Assembly (NCBI RefSeq): GCF_035046485.1
Contig: NC_085137.1
Span: forward strand, 476,309,396 to 476,373,395
Origin: Aedes albopictus
Lineage: Eukaryota > Arthropoda > Insecta > Diptera > Culicidae
Direction: 5' to 3'
DNA length: 64,000 nt
The notes under the pieces were generated by a model. It saw nothing but the letters and a program-made list of their open reading frames with translations, was not told the origin of the DNA and did not search any database. The position numbers and the translations under genes were made by a program. This document shows positions 43,634-53,870 of the stretch, in pieces. The first letter of the stretch is position 1, and each line of letters starts with the position of its first letter.

Positions 43634-44318
43634 TATGTCAACAACAACAATAAAACAAATTTGTGATGAATAAAAAAGTTTTCCTCTCTTCTATCATACA
43701 AATATGTAAACAAAACCATTTACGATTTCCGAGATTGAAATTCGACTATTAAAAGTGCAGTAACAATCATTTACGACTGTAAACATGAATATATGATTTC
43801 TACGATTTCGTTCACTTCGTATACGACGCAAGTACGATACAAACAACGATCAATATACAAAAGTTTTATCATTGTATACGATTGCACCAATTTTGATCAT
43901 ACCTCTAGGAAGACAGCTCGATTTAACAGATTTATTTACGATGAAAAGCGACCATTTTTATGATTCAAAGAAATCACATATAAGATGCTACCGAACTTGA
44001 AGCTCAACAATCAGAGCGTATGATTCTTTACGATTCTATCCGATTCTGTGCAATCCTACCGATAGTATCTAGCATCTTTTATGATCGGAGACGACTATAT
44101 GAAACAAAATCGAAATTGTAATTCATTTGGGATAAAATGCGATTTTTCGCAATCATTGTCAACAAATATACATATTAGCGTGGATCATCGGAACTGTTTT
44201 CTCAGATCAAAGCTTTTTTGGTTCCGTTTCGGGTCCTGAGTATCTGTGCAAAATTTGAGCACGATCGGTTGCGTCTACACTTTGCGCATTGCAATTGAAA
44301 TTTGTATGGGATTTTGTA

Positions 44319-45337
44319 CACTAAAACCTCCATTTAGGTAATGAGTCGGGACTGCCTAAATAGAATTTTTACCTAAATGGATTCATTACCTAAATGGATT
44401 CAGTTTATTACCTAAATGGATTACAAGGTTACAAACACGTTCAACAAGGGAGAGTTAAGACACGGACACGTTCAATGCTTCCAGTGAGCTTTTTCGCTCT
44501 TTGAAGGAAGCACGACACTAGACAACGGACTAGCATGCAACGCCCAGTGGCACAGCCGAAAACTTTTCCTGACAGCTGCGGCGGGAATCGAACCCGCGCT
44601 CCTCAGCACGATGCGACTAAGAGCTTGGTGACCCTAGCCACACGACCACGGAGCCGCACGGAGTTACTAGGAGATATAAAGGAGATCATGCGGAGTTTCA
44701 GATGGCTTTCAATGAGTTTCAGGAGGGGGTGGGTTTCAGAAGGGAGGGGCTTCAGGGGCGTTTCCGGGGTTTTGGAGGGTCTTAGATCAGAATTGTCATT
44801 CAAATGACTAGCCGGGCACGAAGCACGAAAAACCTTGCGAAAAACCCTGCAAAATTCCGCCAGACTGAAAAATTATTGAATGTCGGGTCAAAGTCGGGTC
44901 TATTTTTATCGTATGTTGGGCCATTGTTGGACCAACATCGAACAACTGTTGAGTCAATATTGGGTTTGGTGGCCAAAATAAAAACAGGTGAATGATAGGT
45001 TGATGTCGGGTTTGACGTCATCAATGCAATGGAATGATGGAAGGATGGTTGATTATCTCAATTTCAGCTGGAAATGACGCTGGATACTGGCACTTTTCAA
45101 CACTGCATGGGGGGGAGGGGGGGGGTGTTTAGGGGGCAACATTGCATCCCCCTCCCCCCATACCCACCCCCTAACACTACTCACTACTTCTTTCCCATAA
45201 ACCAGTGTCTTATACCTAATCCTAAGTACTCCAACTGATTTGAACACAATCAAATTCCATTTAGGTAACGTTACCTAAATGGAGGGACCTAAATAGATTT
45301 TACCTAAATGGATCCTACCTAAATGGAGGTTTGGGTG
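44319..45337. mobile_element. TA-flanked element with iterated TACCTAAATGGA (1019 bp)
   Basis: Ends CACTAAAACCTCCATTTAGG and CCTAAATGGAGGTTTGGGTG, flanked by TA (44317-44318 and 45338-45339). TACCTAAATGGA recurs at least eight times near the ends in both orientations. The interior has a tRNA-like module (44583-44657), a GGGTTTCAG-type degenerate repeat (44680-44790) and G-rich/C-rich tracts (45108-45175). Tc1/mariner-like by flanks; non-coding. Confidence 0.8.
44410..44660 (-). mobile_element. tRNA-headed SINE
   Basis: The minus-strand head has box A TGGTCGTGTGGCTAGGGT (44648-44631) and a complete T-arm GCGGGTTCGATTCCCGC (44597-44581). The spacing leaves room for a long variable arm (Leu/Ser-like). 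A unique tail runs to about 44410. Class is inference; the end is not sharply defined. Confidence 0.6.
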
Positions 45338-45925
45338 TACAGGAAAACATACTTTTTAGCCTAGGATGTTCTGAAAAATTTTGTTGAAGACCGCAAAGCA
45401 ATCCGATGCTTGTGAAAATAGTTATAACCAACGAATCGCATGCATGTGTTTATGTTTTAACATGTAAAGGAATAACAATAGCAACAAAATCAAGCTGTTT
45501 CGCCAAGCAATGCCAACGCTATAACTTTCGTCATAAACATCAGATCACTTCACGGTCTTCGACAAAGTTTTTCAGGACACCCTAGGCTATGTTTTCCTTT
45601 TATCGGTTACATGGTTTTAGAAAAATTCGAGCTTATTATGAGAGAAATGCAAAAAAGTGTGTTTTCCCATGTAAAACTCCTTACAAACTTCAAACGCGAT
45701 GCGCAAAACGTAGACATAACCGATCCTGCCCAAATTTTGCACACTTATTTGGGTCCTGAAATGGGATCGAAAAAGCTTTGATCTGATGGGATACCATTGA
45801 ATATTTCATTTTTCCATATAAGCGATGACCCACTCTAATACATATTATTATACAATTCTGATTCAATATATGAAAATATACGATTTTTTCCACACAATGA
45901 TTTACGATATGTGGTTGACTGAGTA

Positions 45926-46480
45926 TCTATAAGGTAACCCAACTGATAACTACAAGTATTTTAGAATATCATTCTGGAAAATTATTCTTATTTTCAACAG
46001 TTAAATGAAAACCGCCTTAACACAAATTTGCCATGAAACCCCAAAGAGGATGGTTTTCAATGTTACTTGCAAAATATTGGATGAAATTACTTGCTTATTA
46101 GGTTTTATTTTGCAAAATTGGAGTTTCAGCAATTTTTTAAATCGTTAACAGTTATAGCTGAGCTCATATTGTGATTTGGTAGCAAAAAGCGTGTACTTTT
46201 GTACATATTAGTTCGGCACTTATTTGGTAATAATACCTATCAAAATTCAAAATAGTGCCTAACTAATCTGGGATGAATTCGGTTAATATAAATCAAATGG
46301 GAATTTGGGACAAGCTGCTGAAAATATGTTGGGTCTTCTGGCGAAATTATGCCTAAAACTATATCTTCTTTGTATCCGAAACTTTGTTACTTCGAGGAAG
46401 TGTGAAAGGCATGCAGTATTCTTTAGCTCTCTTTACACACAAAACGCCCGCTGTGTGTCAAAACATTTATCCCAACTATG
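45926..46480. other. Unassigned AT-rich DNA
   Basis: No repeats with clear ends, domains or RNA genes seen. Confidence 0.3.
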
Positions 46481-47129
46481 TTCTTTATTGTTGAAGGCCC
46501 TCTCCCCGATGTCCCTTGGTGGATCTCCGGGACCATAAATCATTCAATTAAGGTGACATTTCGTGTGATGATTTCCCAAAGTTATTGTCAATATTAATAA
46601 CAAGCCATCATCGCCGTTGTCGTCGTCGCTGTTGTCACCACGGCGACATCTTTTTGGTGTTGTTTGGTGTCTCCATTAGAGTGATGATAGGAACAACAAC
46701 TATGTTCACACAGTAAAACAGCCGACGTTGCGTGTTTTCGGCTTTGTTGGCCGGGGAAAGCCCATCCTGAACAAAAGTCTCGGGCGCTGAGGCTGTCGTT
46801 GTCGTCCTTGATGTCATTGAGCTGAGCTCGATGAGTACGATGCTCCGAGGGTGGGGAGTGAGGCGATGTTGTTTGGATTATTTATAGCAGTTTGACGCGC
46901 ATCAACGCACTCTCTTCCTTCGGCGAGAAAGGCGCACGCAGTCATCTGGAAAGCAGCCCACAACTGTCGGCACGTTCCATTGACGAAGGTAAGATTTATG
47001 GTTTTCGGGGGTAGGCTTTAAATGGGTGGATAATAAATTTTTTATCGACCACCTAACACGTGCGGGTGCGGGGGCTGAATTTCTGGTTAAAACTGAAGTG
47101 ATGTAATGGCATATTTGTAGCGACATTTA
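46481..47129. other. Small island of apparently single-copy DNA
   Basis: Contains a CATCGCCGTTGTCGTCGTCG trinucleotide tract (46609-46640) and a candidate promoter/first exon (46876-46988). No domain-bearing ORF. Confidence 0.3.
46876..46988 (+). promoter_or_regulatory. Candidate TATA promoter, 5' exon and splice donor
   Basis: ATTATTTATAG at 46877-46887 is TATA-like. About 20-30 bp downstream is CATCAACGCACTCTC (initiator region 46902-46914). A stretch without ATG follows, ending GACGAAG/GTAAGA, a strong donor-like site at 46988/46989. The arrangement fits a non-coding first exon. No downstream coding exon is recognised in the window, so this is inference from motifs. Confidence 0.25.
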
Positions 47130-49000
47130 TCACTTACTTACCATACCTTATCGGTCTGTCTAAGGCCTGAATGTCCTCTGCTGTACACAGGAGTCATCTC
47201 CATTCTACTCGGTCCATGGCTGTGTGTCTCCAGCTCCGCACTCTGCGAAGGGTCCGCAAATCGTCGTTGATCGACCCACCTAGTTGCTGCGCACCACGTC
47301 TTTTTGTACCGGTCGGATGACTCTCGACAACCATGTTAGTCATGTTGCTATTCGACTTCTAGATGACACGCCCACCGTAGCCTCCCGATTTTCGCGGTAT
47401 GGACGATAGTTGGTTCTCTTAGCAGCTGATGCAGCTCGTGGTTCATTCGCCTTCTCCAAGTCCCGTCTTCCATCTGCACTCCGCCGTAGATGGTACGCAA
47501 CACCTTCCGTTCAAAAACTCCAAGGACGCGTTCGTCCTCTGCACGTAGGGTCCATGCTTCGTGCCCATAGGAACTACTGATCTAATCAGCGTTTTGTAGA
47601 TAGTGAACTTCGTGTGACGGCGAATTTTATTCGATCCTAAAGATCTGCGAAGTCCAAAGTACGCTCGATTTCCTGCCACAATGCGTATCTGAATTTTTCT
47701 GATGGTGTTGTTGTCGGCGGCCACCAGTGAGCCCAAGTACACGAATTCTTCAACCGCCTCGATTTCATCACCGTCGATAGAAATTTGGGGTGGCGGGCGC
47801 GCTGATTCCTCCCTGTAGCCCTTTGCCATCATGTACTTTGTCTTCGACACATTAATGACTAATCCGATTCGTCTGGCTTCACTCTTTAGTCGGATGTACG
47901 TTTCCGCCATCGTCTCAAATTTACGAGCAATAATATCAATATCATAGGGCCCATATTGCCGAGGCGGTAAACGCACGGGTATTCAGCATGACCATGCTGA
48001 GGGTGACGGGTTCGATTCCCGGTCGGTCCAGGATCTTTTCGTAAAGGAAATTTCCTTGACTTCCTTGGGCATAGAGTATCTTCGTGCCTGCCACACGATA
48101 TACACATGCAAAATGGTCATTGGCAGAGGAAGCTCTCAGTTAATAACTGTGGAAGTGCTCATAGAACACTAAGCTGAGAAGCAGGCTTTGTCCCAGTGAG
48201 GACGTTACGCCAAGAAGAGGAGAGGAATATCAATATCATCAGCGAAACCAAGCAGCTGAACGGACTTCGTGAAAATCGTTCCACTCGTATTTATCCCCGC
48301 TTTCCTTTTGAACAGCAAGCACGAAAGACCATCACCTTGCCGTAACCCTCTGCGAGAATCGAAGGGACTCGAGAGTGTCCCTGATACTCGAACTACGCAC
48401 ATCACTCGATCCATCGTTGCCTTGATCAATCGTATCAGTTTATCCGGGAATCTGCCATAGCTGTTCTCGATCGATTGTATCATACGCCAATTTGAAATCG
48501 ATGAACAAGTGATGTGTGGGCACGTTGTATTCGCGGCATTTCTGCAACACCTGGCGGATGGCAAACTTCTGGTCCGTTGTAGCGCGCTCACCCATTAATC
48601 CAGCCTGATATTGCCCCACGAACTCTCTTGCAATCGGTAATAGAGAGCGGCATAAAATTTGAGAGAGTATCTTGTAGGCGATGCTCAATGCAACTTGTCG
48701 CCCTTTTTGTAGATGAGACACACGATACCTTCCATCCATTCCTCTGGCAATAATTCCTCCTCCCAAACCTTGGTAATGACCCAGTGAAGTTTTCTCACCA
48801 GTGCTTCTCCATCGTATTTTAGAAACTCGCTTTGTAGTTGATCTGCTCCAGCGGCTTTGTTGTTTTTCAACCGGCCACCTCCTCCTCAATCTCTTGAAGG
48901 TCAGGGGCCGTAAGTCTTTCGTCCTGTGCACATACTCCTCTAGATCGGTTACCACACCACCTTCGGTACTTGCTACGTCGTCTATTTTGATTTATACCTT
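47130..49000 (-). pseudogene. RTE-clade LINE, copy C, broken
   Basis: Minus-strand RTE copy closest to copy A. From right: linker and RT (48955-48250: HHLFIDFKLAYDTID, FVGQYQAGLMGERATTDQ, RGLRQGDGLSCLLF), then after the SINE at 47946-48225 the C-terminal part (47945-47443: ARRIGLVINVSKTKYMM, EEFVYLGSLVAADNN). Deletions remove the NYRAITLL block and part of the segment after SCLLF. Frames shift at about 48700 and 47570. The 3' end near 47130 is CCTTATCGG. Endonuclease is absent (5' truncation). Confidence 0.75.
47946..48225 (+). mobile_element. Full-length tRNA-headed SINE (280 bp)
   Basis: Perfect 14-bp duplication AATATCAATATCAT (47932-47945 and 48226-48239). The head has box A TGCCGAGGCGGTAAACGC and box B GGGTTCGATTCCC. 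The body carries GGAAGCTCTCAGTTAATAAC and the 3' end AAGAAGAGGAGAGG. It interrupts RTE copy C. The intact boxes and duplication suggest a recent insertion. Confidence 0.85.
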
Positions 49001-49780
49001 CGTAAATCGCTCTCGGATACATAGTACGTTTTGTTCAAAAGTTCAGCGAAAACAACATCAGGTCAATTTATCCCATGTTCACTTTTACCATCATAAGCTG
49101 CCTCATGATCATTTTGAACGGCTATCCAGTATTCAATTTACTTATACGATTGAAAAGCTGGAGTGGCAGTACGAAGCAGAATAAAACAAAGAATGATTAG
49201 TACGCTTGAGTAGCAATAACTGAGTATTGAATATGGGAGAGTAAAGAGTGAAAAATGACGCGTAGTAAGGAATGAGCAAAGAAAAGTGAGGATTGAAAAA
49301 TAAGCCATAGAAATGAGGAGTGAAAAGAGAGCAGTAAGGAATAATCAGAAAGTAGTGTGAAGCTATGAAATTTGTGTAGTGAAGAGTTATCAGCGATAAG
49401 TGAGAAGTTGGGAATGAGTAGTAAAGAGTGAGAAGTGGACTGCAAGGAATGGACAGTTTTTTGAGAAGAAATGTGGGCAATAATGTGTCACCATAGCAAC
49501 ACAGGCGTAGCGAGGTGTACCTTTTGATGTTGAATAAATAAAATTTTCATTTTCTGTTGTTAATCCTTCAAGACCAAACATGTGTGTATTCGCGCTTGCT
49601 GTACAACTCTGTTACGTTATGGTCCCAGAGAAGAACATCTAGGCGAAATTGATTTCTACTCGGAACGATATATAGGAAGTGAGAATCATGAAGTGAAGCA
49701 GTAGTATATTGGAGAAGAATCCCGCAGCTCAACAATTTCAGCTATCAGTCGTGGTCCTTTGTGGTTCAAACGAATCCTTT
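49001..49780. repeat. Unassigned DNA with an AGTGAGAA-type degenerate repeat
   Basis: 49190-49460 is a purine-rich run of GAGTGAAAA, AGTGAGGA and GTAAGGAATGAG words with about 10-15-bp spacing, distinct from the GAATTCCT arrays. Flanks are unassigned. Confidence 0.45.
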
Positions 49781-50095
49781 TTTAGGATTTTTTTAAACAT
49801 TTTTTCGGAAACTCGTCTAGAAATATCTGCAGAAATTGCTTAACAGATTGTAGAGAAGTTCCTCTAGTAAATTCTTCAGAAGTTCCATCAAAGGTTAATC
49901 TAGATTTTTTCAGTAATCCCTCAAGAAATTCTTGCAGCAATTCTCCACAGCTTCCTACAACTATTCATCCCGAAATTTCTCCAGTAAATCCTTCAAAATT
50001 CCAGTTTTTTTTTGCAAGAACGCTTTCTGAAGCTTTTGCTAGAGCTCTTCAAGAGGTTCTTTTCTGGAATTCCTCCTCTCATATATTACTTCAGA

Positions 50096-50150
50096 GTAAG
50101 AGATGAACCAGCCTAGGGCTGAAAATCTCTATAATAAAGTAATAATAATA
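50096..50150 (+). mobile_element. SINE 3'-end fragment (55 bp)
   Basis: GAGATGAACCAGCCTAGGGC followed by a CTCTATAATAAAG(TAA)n tail. Flanked by the 13-bp duplication ATATTACTTCAGA (50083-50095 and 50151-50163). Same family as 3919-3973 and 50504-50676. Confidence 0.8.
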
Positions 50151-50503
50151 ATATTACTTCAGATATTCCTCTGGAAAACTATCATAAAATTCGTCTGAGG
50201 AGTTCCTCAAATATTTCTCAACGGATTGCACCAGAAACTTCGCTTGGTATTCGTTGAGTTATTCCTAAGATATTCTTCCAATTTTTTTTCCGGAGACCCT
50301 TCAGGAATCCCTGCAGAGTTCCTTTCCGGGATTATTGAAAAGAACAATTCTGGATTTATTTCTTACAGTTTCTCTAAGCCTTTCTTAAGAAGTTCTTCAT
50401 GTTATCGAAAAATCCTGAAAAATGCCTTACGTAATATACGGATAGCCCCCTACAGCAATTCCTCAAGAGTATCCTTTAGAAATCTCGTCAGGATTTTTTT
50501 TTT

Positions 50504-50676
50504 ATCTGTATTAACGAGATTTTTAGCCCTAGGCTAGTTCATCTCGGGACCCACGCTTTACTTCCCTTCCGAAGGAAGAACTCACATTTTTGCGAGTTTG
50601 TCGGGAGTGGGATTCGATCCCAGGTCCTCGGCGTGATAGTCAAGTGTTCTAACCATCACACCAGGTCCGCTCCACA
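50504..50676 (-). mobile_element. Feilai-like SINE (about 175 bp)
   Basis: A 20-bp duplication CTCGTCAGGATTTTTTTTTT at 50484-50503 and 50677-50696. The minus-strand head has box A GGTGTGATGGTTAGAACAC and box B GGATCGAATCCC. The 3' end has GATGAACTAGCCTAGGGCTA. Nearly complete. Confidence 0.85.
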
Positions 50677-50713
50677 CTCGTCAGGATTTTTTTTTTAAAT
50701 CCTCCAGGAATTT

Positions 50714-51448
50714 AAACAGACAGACAGGTACATTACTTCGGATTCACACCACTTTGGTGCGCAACAGCAAGCAGCGTTTCATTCCATGGCACACCGTTTG
50801 TATAATATCCCTATGGAAAGAGAGGATTTTGTGGAGGAGAGGAATAAAATTCACCGAGCTGGGGAGCTGAATGGCTACGAAAAAGAATTCGTGGATAAAA
50901 TCCTCCGTAAACACGAGAGGAAAAAACACAGAAAGAACGCCACAACACTGAAGCCGGAAAAGAAAGAAGTAAAAAGAATTAGTCTCCCGTTCTACCCAAA
51001 AATCTCCAACCCCGTTCAGGAAACCCTTAAACACCATGGATTTCAGGTTGTGTACAAAAGTAACAACACGTTGAAAGACCTGTTATGCAACTTGAAAGAC
51101 AAGGTCCCAGCGGAGGAAAAATCTGGGATCTACCAAATACCGTGTCAGAGCTGCCCTGCGGTGTACATTGGACAAACTCGGAGGAAGTTCAAAATTCGCC
51201 TTCGTGAGCATAAACACGCAGTCGAAAATGAACGAACCAATGAATCCAGTGTAGCAGTACACACCACACATTTGGACCATGCGGTGGATTGGGAGAACGC
51301 TAAGTTGGTGAAGAACGTTAGAAAAGCTGCAGAACTAAACGCCTGGGAATCTATGTACATCGCCACAGCTGATCGCCCTCTCATGAACGAAGACGATCCC
51401 CCAATACAATCCCCCCTCTTCAACTTGACTAAGCTGAGAATTCAGTGA
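50714..51448 (+). CDS. Penelope RT C-terminus plus GIY-YIG endonuclease (5'-truncated)
   Basis: Open from the truncation point (RYITSDSHHFG) to a stop at 51446-51448, about 244 codons without breaks. The first Met is 50786. Residues 1-110 form the RT thumb/linker with basic KHERKKHRKN and LPFYPKISNPVQETLK. The nuclease follows: SGIYQIPCQSCPAVYIGQT has the GIY and YIG cores with the Penelope-type Cys pair, then RKFKIRLREHKHAV (conserved Arg), H-rich VAVHTTHLDHAVDW, and the catalytic Glu in AWESMYI. The enzyme nicks target DNA for reverse transcription. Upstream RT is lost, so the copy is inactive, but the preserved frame suggests a recent insertion. Confidence 0.85.
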   Translation, partial: KQTDRYITSDSHHFGAQQQAAFHSMAHRLYNIPMEREDFVEERNKIHRAGELNGYEKEFVDKILRKHERKKHRKNATTLKPEKKEVKRISLPFYPKISNPVQETLKHHGFQVVYKSNNTLKDLLCNLKDKVPAEEKSGIYQIPCQSCPAVYIGQTRRKFKIRLREHKHAVENERTNESSVAVHTTHLDHAVDWENAKLVKNVRKAAELNAWESMYIATADRPLMNEDDPPIQSPLFNLTKLRIQ

Positions 51449-51523
51449 AACAACAACAACTTCGACGAGTACTGTGCGCAGTACGATTGTATTAGTGCTC
51501 CATGTAATCAGTCGGACATCGTC

Positions 51524-51552
51524 CTGTCGATGGGCAACGTCGAGCCCGAAAC
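51524..51552 (+). ncRNA. Hammerhead-like core in the Penelope 3' region
   Basis: CTGTCGA, hairpin GGGC-AACGTCGA-GCCC, then GAAAC. This has the hammerhead layout CUGANGA/stem II/GAAA, but the invariant A of CUGA is U here, so it is probably inactive. The 17-nt spacing equals that at 33092-33108. Confidence 0.4.
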
Positions 51553-51985
51553 CGGTCGACTTAAAAGGTAAATTTAAATCCTTTTAATTTGTTGTAAGAA
51601 CTATAAGTGTTGTGTCCTGTCTCGCGTCGCATCTTATGTGTATCCTCCAGGAATTTTTGCTTGAATTACTCCAAAAGTTTCCCATAAAATTCTTCTAGGA
51701 ATTCCTGCAAAGCTATCTCAAGGGGTTCCTCCAAAAACTCCTCCAAAGACTACCTTATATTTTCCCACAGAGTCCCATCAAATAGTTCCTCCAGGAATTC
51801 CCCAGCGATTTCTGCAGGAACTCCTCCAAAGATAACTTCAATAAATTTTATTCAAGAAATTTTCATATAGTTTTCTTGGAATCCCCAAAGGTATATCCAG
51901 TAATTCCTTTAGAAATTCCTTCAGGGAATCCTCGAAAAAATCTTCAATACTTTTTGTGTTAATTCATTAAATACTTCTGTAAAAT

Positions 51986-52147
51986 CCGTGAAGTAATAAG
52001 TATCTGAAACAATTCCTGGAGGAATCTCTGAACGATTCCAAGGAGATATTTCTGAAGAAACCACAGGAACAGTGCTAAAAGGAAACCTAGACGAAATTTT
52101 CTAAGGGATTACTGAAGAAGCCTTTGGAAGAATTTCAAAAGAATTCG
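51986..52147. repeat. Degenerate array, purine phase
   Basis: AATTCCTGGAGGAATCTCTG and GAAGAATTTCAAAAG-type words; phase opposite to 49781-51985. It resumes at 53083-53215 after element M3. Confidence 0.5.
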
Positions 52148-53082
52148 CTTAAGATGTTTACTCCAAAAATGACTTTTTGATAGAAGGCCCGGAGGGTCAA
52201 ATCACATATACCAATCAACTCAGCTCGACGAATTGAACTGATGTCTATGTGTGTGTGTGTGTGTATGTGTACAAAAGAACTCTTTGGCAGTAAACCTCAA
52301 TCGATTTTAATTACCGATGGTTCATTCGACGTGGAATCTGGTCCCATTGTTTCCTATTGAAAATGATTCGGATCGGTCCAGCCGTTCCGGAGTTATGGCC
52401 ATTTAGGTGCCCTTGGAAGAAGCCATACATACAAATGTAACAAACAGTAAAAGACTCAGACCATATCTGAACCGGTACTGTTTCGGAACCGATTCCGGGT
52501 ATCCCGCCGGAAGTGGCCGTATATAAAAGTGAACAATAGTTATGCATGCGGCACATCAATGGTAAATATATAGTAGGATAGATCAACGTTTTATGGAAGA
52601 ATTATATCAACACCGAAGTTTTTTTCAATCTTCAATCTCCTTTTGCTTCTAAAATTACATTTTCTGCATTTTTAACGTAAGGAGGTCAAATTTCACATGA
52701 ATCGTGTTACCAATGATAATACATAAAATATAGCCTAAAGTGTGCTAAAAAAACTTTGTCGAAGATCACAAAGTGATCTGTGATTGTAAACAAAGTTATT
52801 CTTCTTCATGCATTAGCTGACGCCCACGCCGTTGCCTTAGTGAATAGATTGGGGTCATAATGATCCCAATGCATTTTGCAACTCTGTTTTGCTGTTGAAC
52901 ATAAAATCGAAGTATGTACCACCAAAAAGTTTCTCAAATCGATGGTGGCTTTGTTAAAATTGTTGCTTTGCTATATAAAGGACTCAGGAACATTTTTGCT
53001 AACGTCGACGGAAAGATCATGAGTATTTATTCGACGAGAAAGGCACTATCACCACTAGGTGGATTAATCTATTTTTTTTTTT
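52148..53082 (+). mobile_element. Composite minisatellite element, copy M3 (short)
   Basis: Left module TTTACTCCAAAAATGACTTT and GGCCCGGAGGGTCAA (as M2 at 7410-7460), a (TG)n tract (52250-52266) without a LINE, the leader ACCGATGGTTCATTCGACG, about one 152-bp unit (52450-52560), and the tail ending CGAGAAAGGCACTATCACCA (53036-53055). This is the compact form of M1 and M2. Confidence 0.75.
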
Positions 53083-53258
53083 TAAACTATAGATGAGTTT
53101 CCGAAAAAAATCTATAAAAGAATTTCTGATGAAATCCCTTGTTGAAATTCGTGAAAAAATCTAATACTTTGGAAATATTTCTGGAGTAATTCCTGAAGAA
53201 GGTTAAGACAGAATCCATGTGACTCCAGTATCAACAAACCAGCTTAACTCACACAAGG
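53083..53258. repeat. Degenerate array, purine phase (continued)
   Basis: AGAATTTCTGATGAAATCCC-type words to about 53215, then unassigned. Confidence 0.4.
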
Positions 53259-53424
53259 CGCTGTCCATAAACTACGTAGACTTTTTTTTGGCATTCTCAG
53301 ACCCCCCCTCCCCCCTCGTAGACTTTTATCCATACAAAATTTTCGAAATTTGTAAGGACCGTAGACTTTGGCCAGACCCCCCCGCCCCCCCTAAGAGTCT
53401 ACGTAGTTTATGGACAGGCCCCAA
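53259..53424. mobile_element. Short palindromic MITE, GTCCATAAAC family
   Basis: Ends GCTGTCCATAAACTACGTAG and CTACGTAGTTTATGGACAGG. Internal C-rich tracts (CCCCCCTCCCCCC) and twin TCCATACAAAA-type motifs. About 166 bp; related to 57552 and 60097. Confidence 0.75.
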
Positions 53425-53789
53425 GAAACCAATGAGATATCTGCCGGGGGCTATCAGACATGTTCAAAGTGTGAGCATTGGTAGTCTTCTATGCCTGCTA
53501 CGTCAGGTTGCAGGTCAATGGAAGGAAATGATGATTGCAATCATTTGTATCTACATCAGACCGAATATAACCCCTGCGTCTGCACACATTCGTGCGGATG
53601 TCGGAGTGTTGGTGTGAAATGGTTGACACAGGGTTCACGCATTGGTACATGTATGCCAGGCGTAAGGTGATAGATTAGTGTCAGTCAGCTGATGCGGCAC
53701 AGTTCGCTTGATTGCATAACTCGTAGGCATTATTTGATAGATTGACACTGCGCTGTGAAAGTTGGAAGGAAGGAAAACGGCTTTTCAAG
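53425..53789. other. Unassigned DNA
   Basis: No repeat boundary, RNA gene or domain seen. Small frames at 53219-53617 span the adjacent MITE and are accidental. Confidence 0.3.
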
Positions 53790-53870
53790 ATACAAAGCAG
53801 GAAGAAAGTTTGAACCCAGGACCTTCTGCATACGAATCAGAAGCGGTAGCCACTAGACCACCTAGCCCGT
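53790..53870 (-). mobile_element. tRNA-headed SINE fragment
   Basis: The minus strand reads GGGCTAGGTGGTCTAGTGGC (box A) and CCTGGGTTCAAAC (box B) 45 bp apart. No cloverleaf can be closed. Its 5' end abuts the candidate secreted-peptide frame and supplies that frame's last residues and stop. Confidence 0.6.

Larger units (their letters stand above)
44176..45837. mobile_element. hAT-type MITE hosting a TA-flanked element
   Basis: Perfect 8-bp duplication ATACATAT (44168-44175 and 45838-45845). Ends TAGCGTGGATCATCG and CGATGACCCACTCTA. Inverted subterminal arms carry TGTGCAAAATTTGAGCACGA (44251) and CCCAAATTTTGCACAC (45730). Net length about 640 bp. Related to the MITE at 29029. Confidence 0.85.
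41640..45925. repeat. ATACGATT-rich region hosting nested elements
   Basis: Unclaimed parts (41640-41768, 42741-43218, 43636-44167 and 45846-45925) are rich in TACGATTT, ATACGAC and CTACGATTTCG. Possible ends CCCAGCCAGCAA (41643) and GTGGTTGACTG (45911) and the word GTGGAGGCCATAT (41750) recall the CCCAGACAACC family, so this may be one large decayed member with insertions. Confidence 0.35.
50714..51641 (+). mobile_element. Penelope-like element, 5'-truncated
   Basis: Bounded by a perfect 15-bp duplication, ATCCTCCAGGAATTT (50699-50713 and 51642-51656). It encodes the end of the RT and a GIY-YIG endonuclease, followed by a 190-bp 3' region with a hammerhead-like motif (51524-51552). Penelope elements are the retroelement class that carries GIY-YIG, and their terminal repeats are known to hold hammerhead motifs. 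Confidence 0.85.
49781..51985. repeat. Degenerate array, pyrimidine phase, hosting insertions
   Basis: TTCTTCAGAAGTTCC and TTCCTCCAGGAATTCC-type words before, between and after two SINE insertions and a Penelope fragment. Array identity on both sides of each insertion gives clean target duplications. Confidence 0.6.

Noticed and set aside
44581..44657. Functional tRNA gene
   Set aside because: A good T-arm and A box are present, but the acceptor stem does not close and the sequence continues into a SINE-like body inside a transposable element.
49190..49480. Coding potential of AGTGAGAA repeats
   Set aside because: Low-complexity purine repeats give open frames on the minus strand without any family signature.
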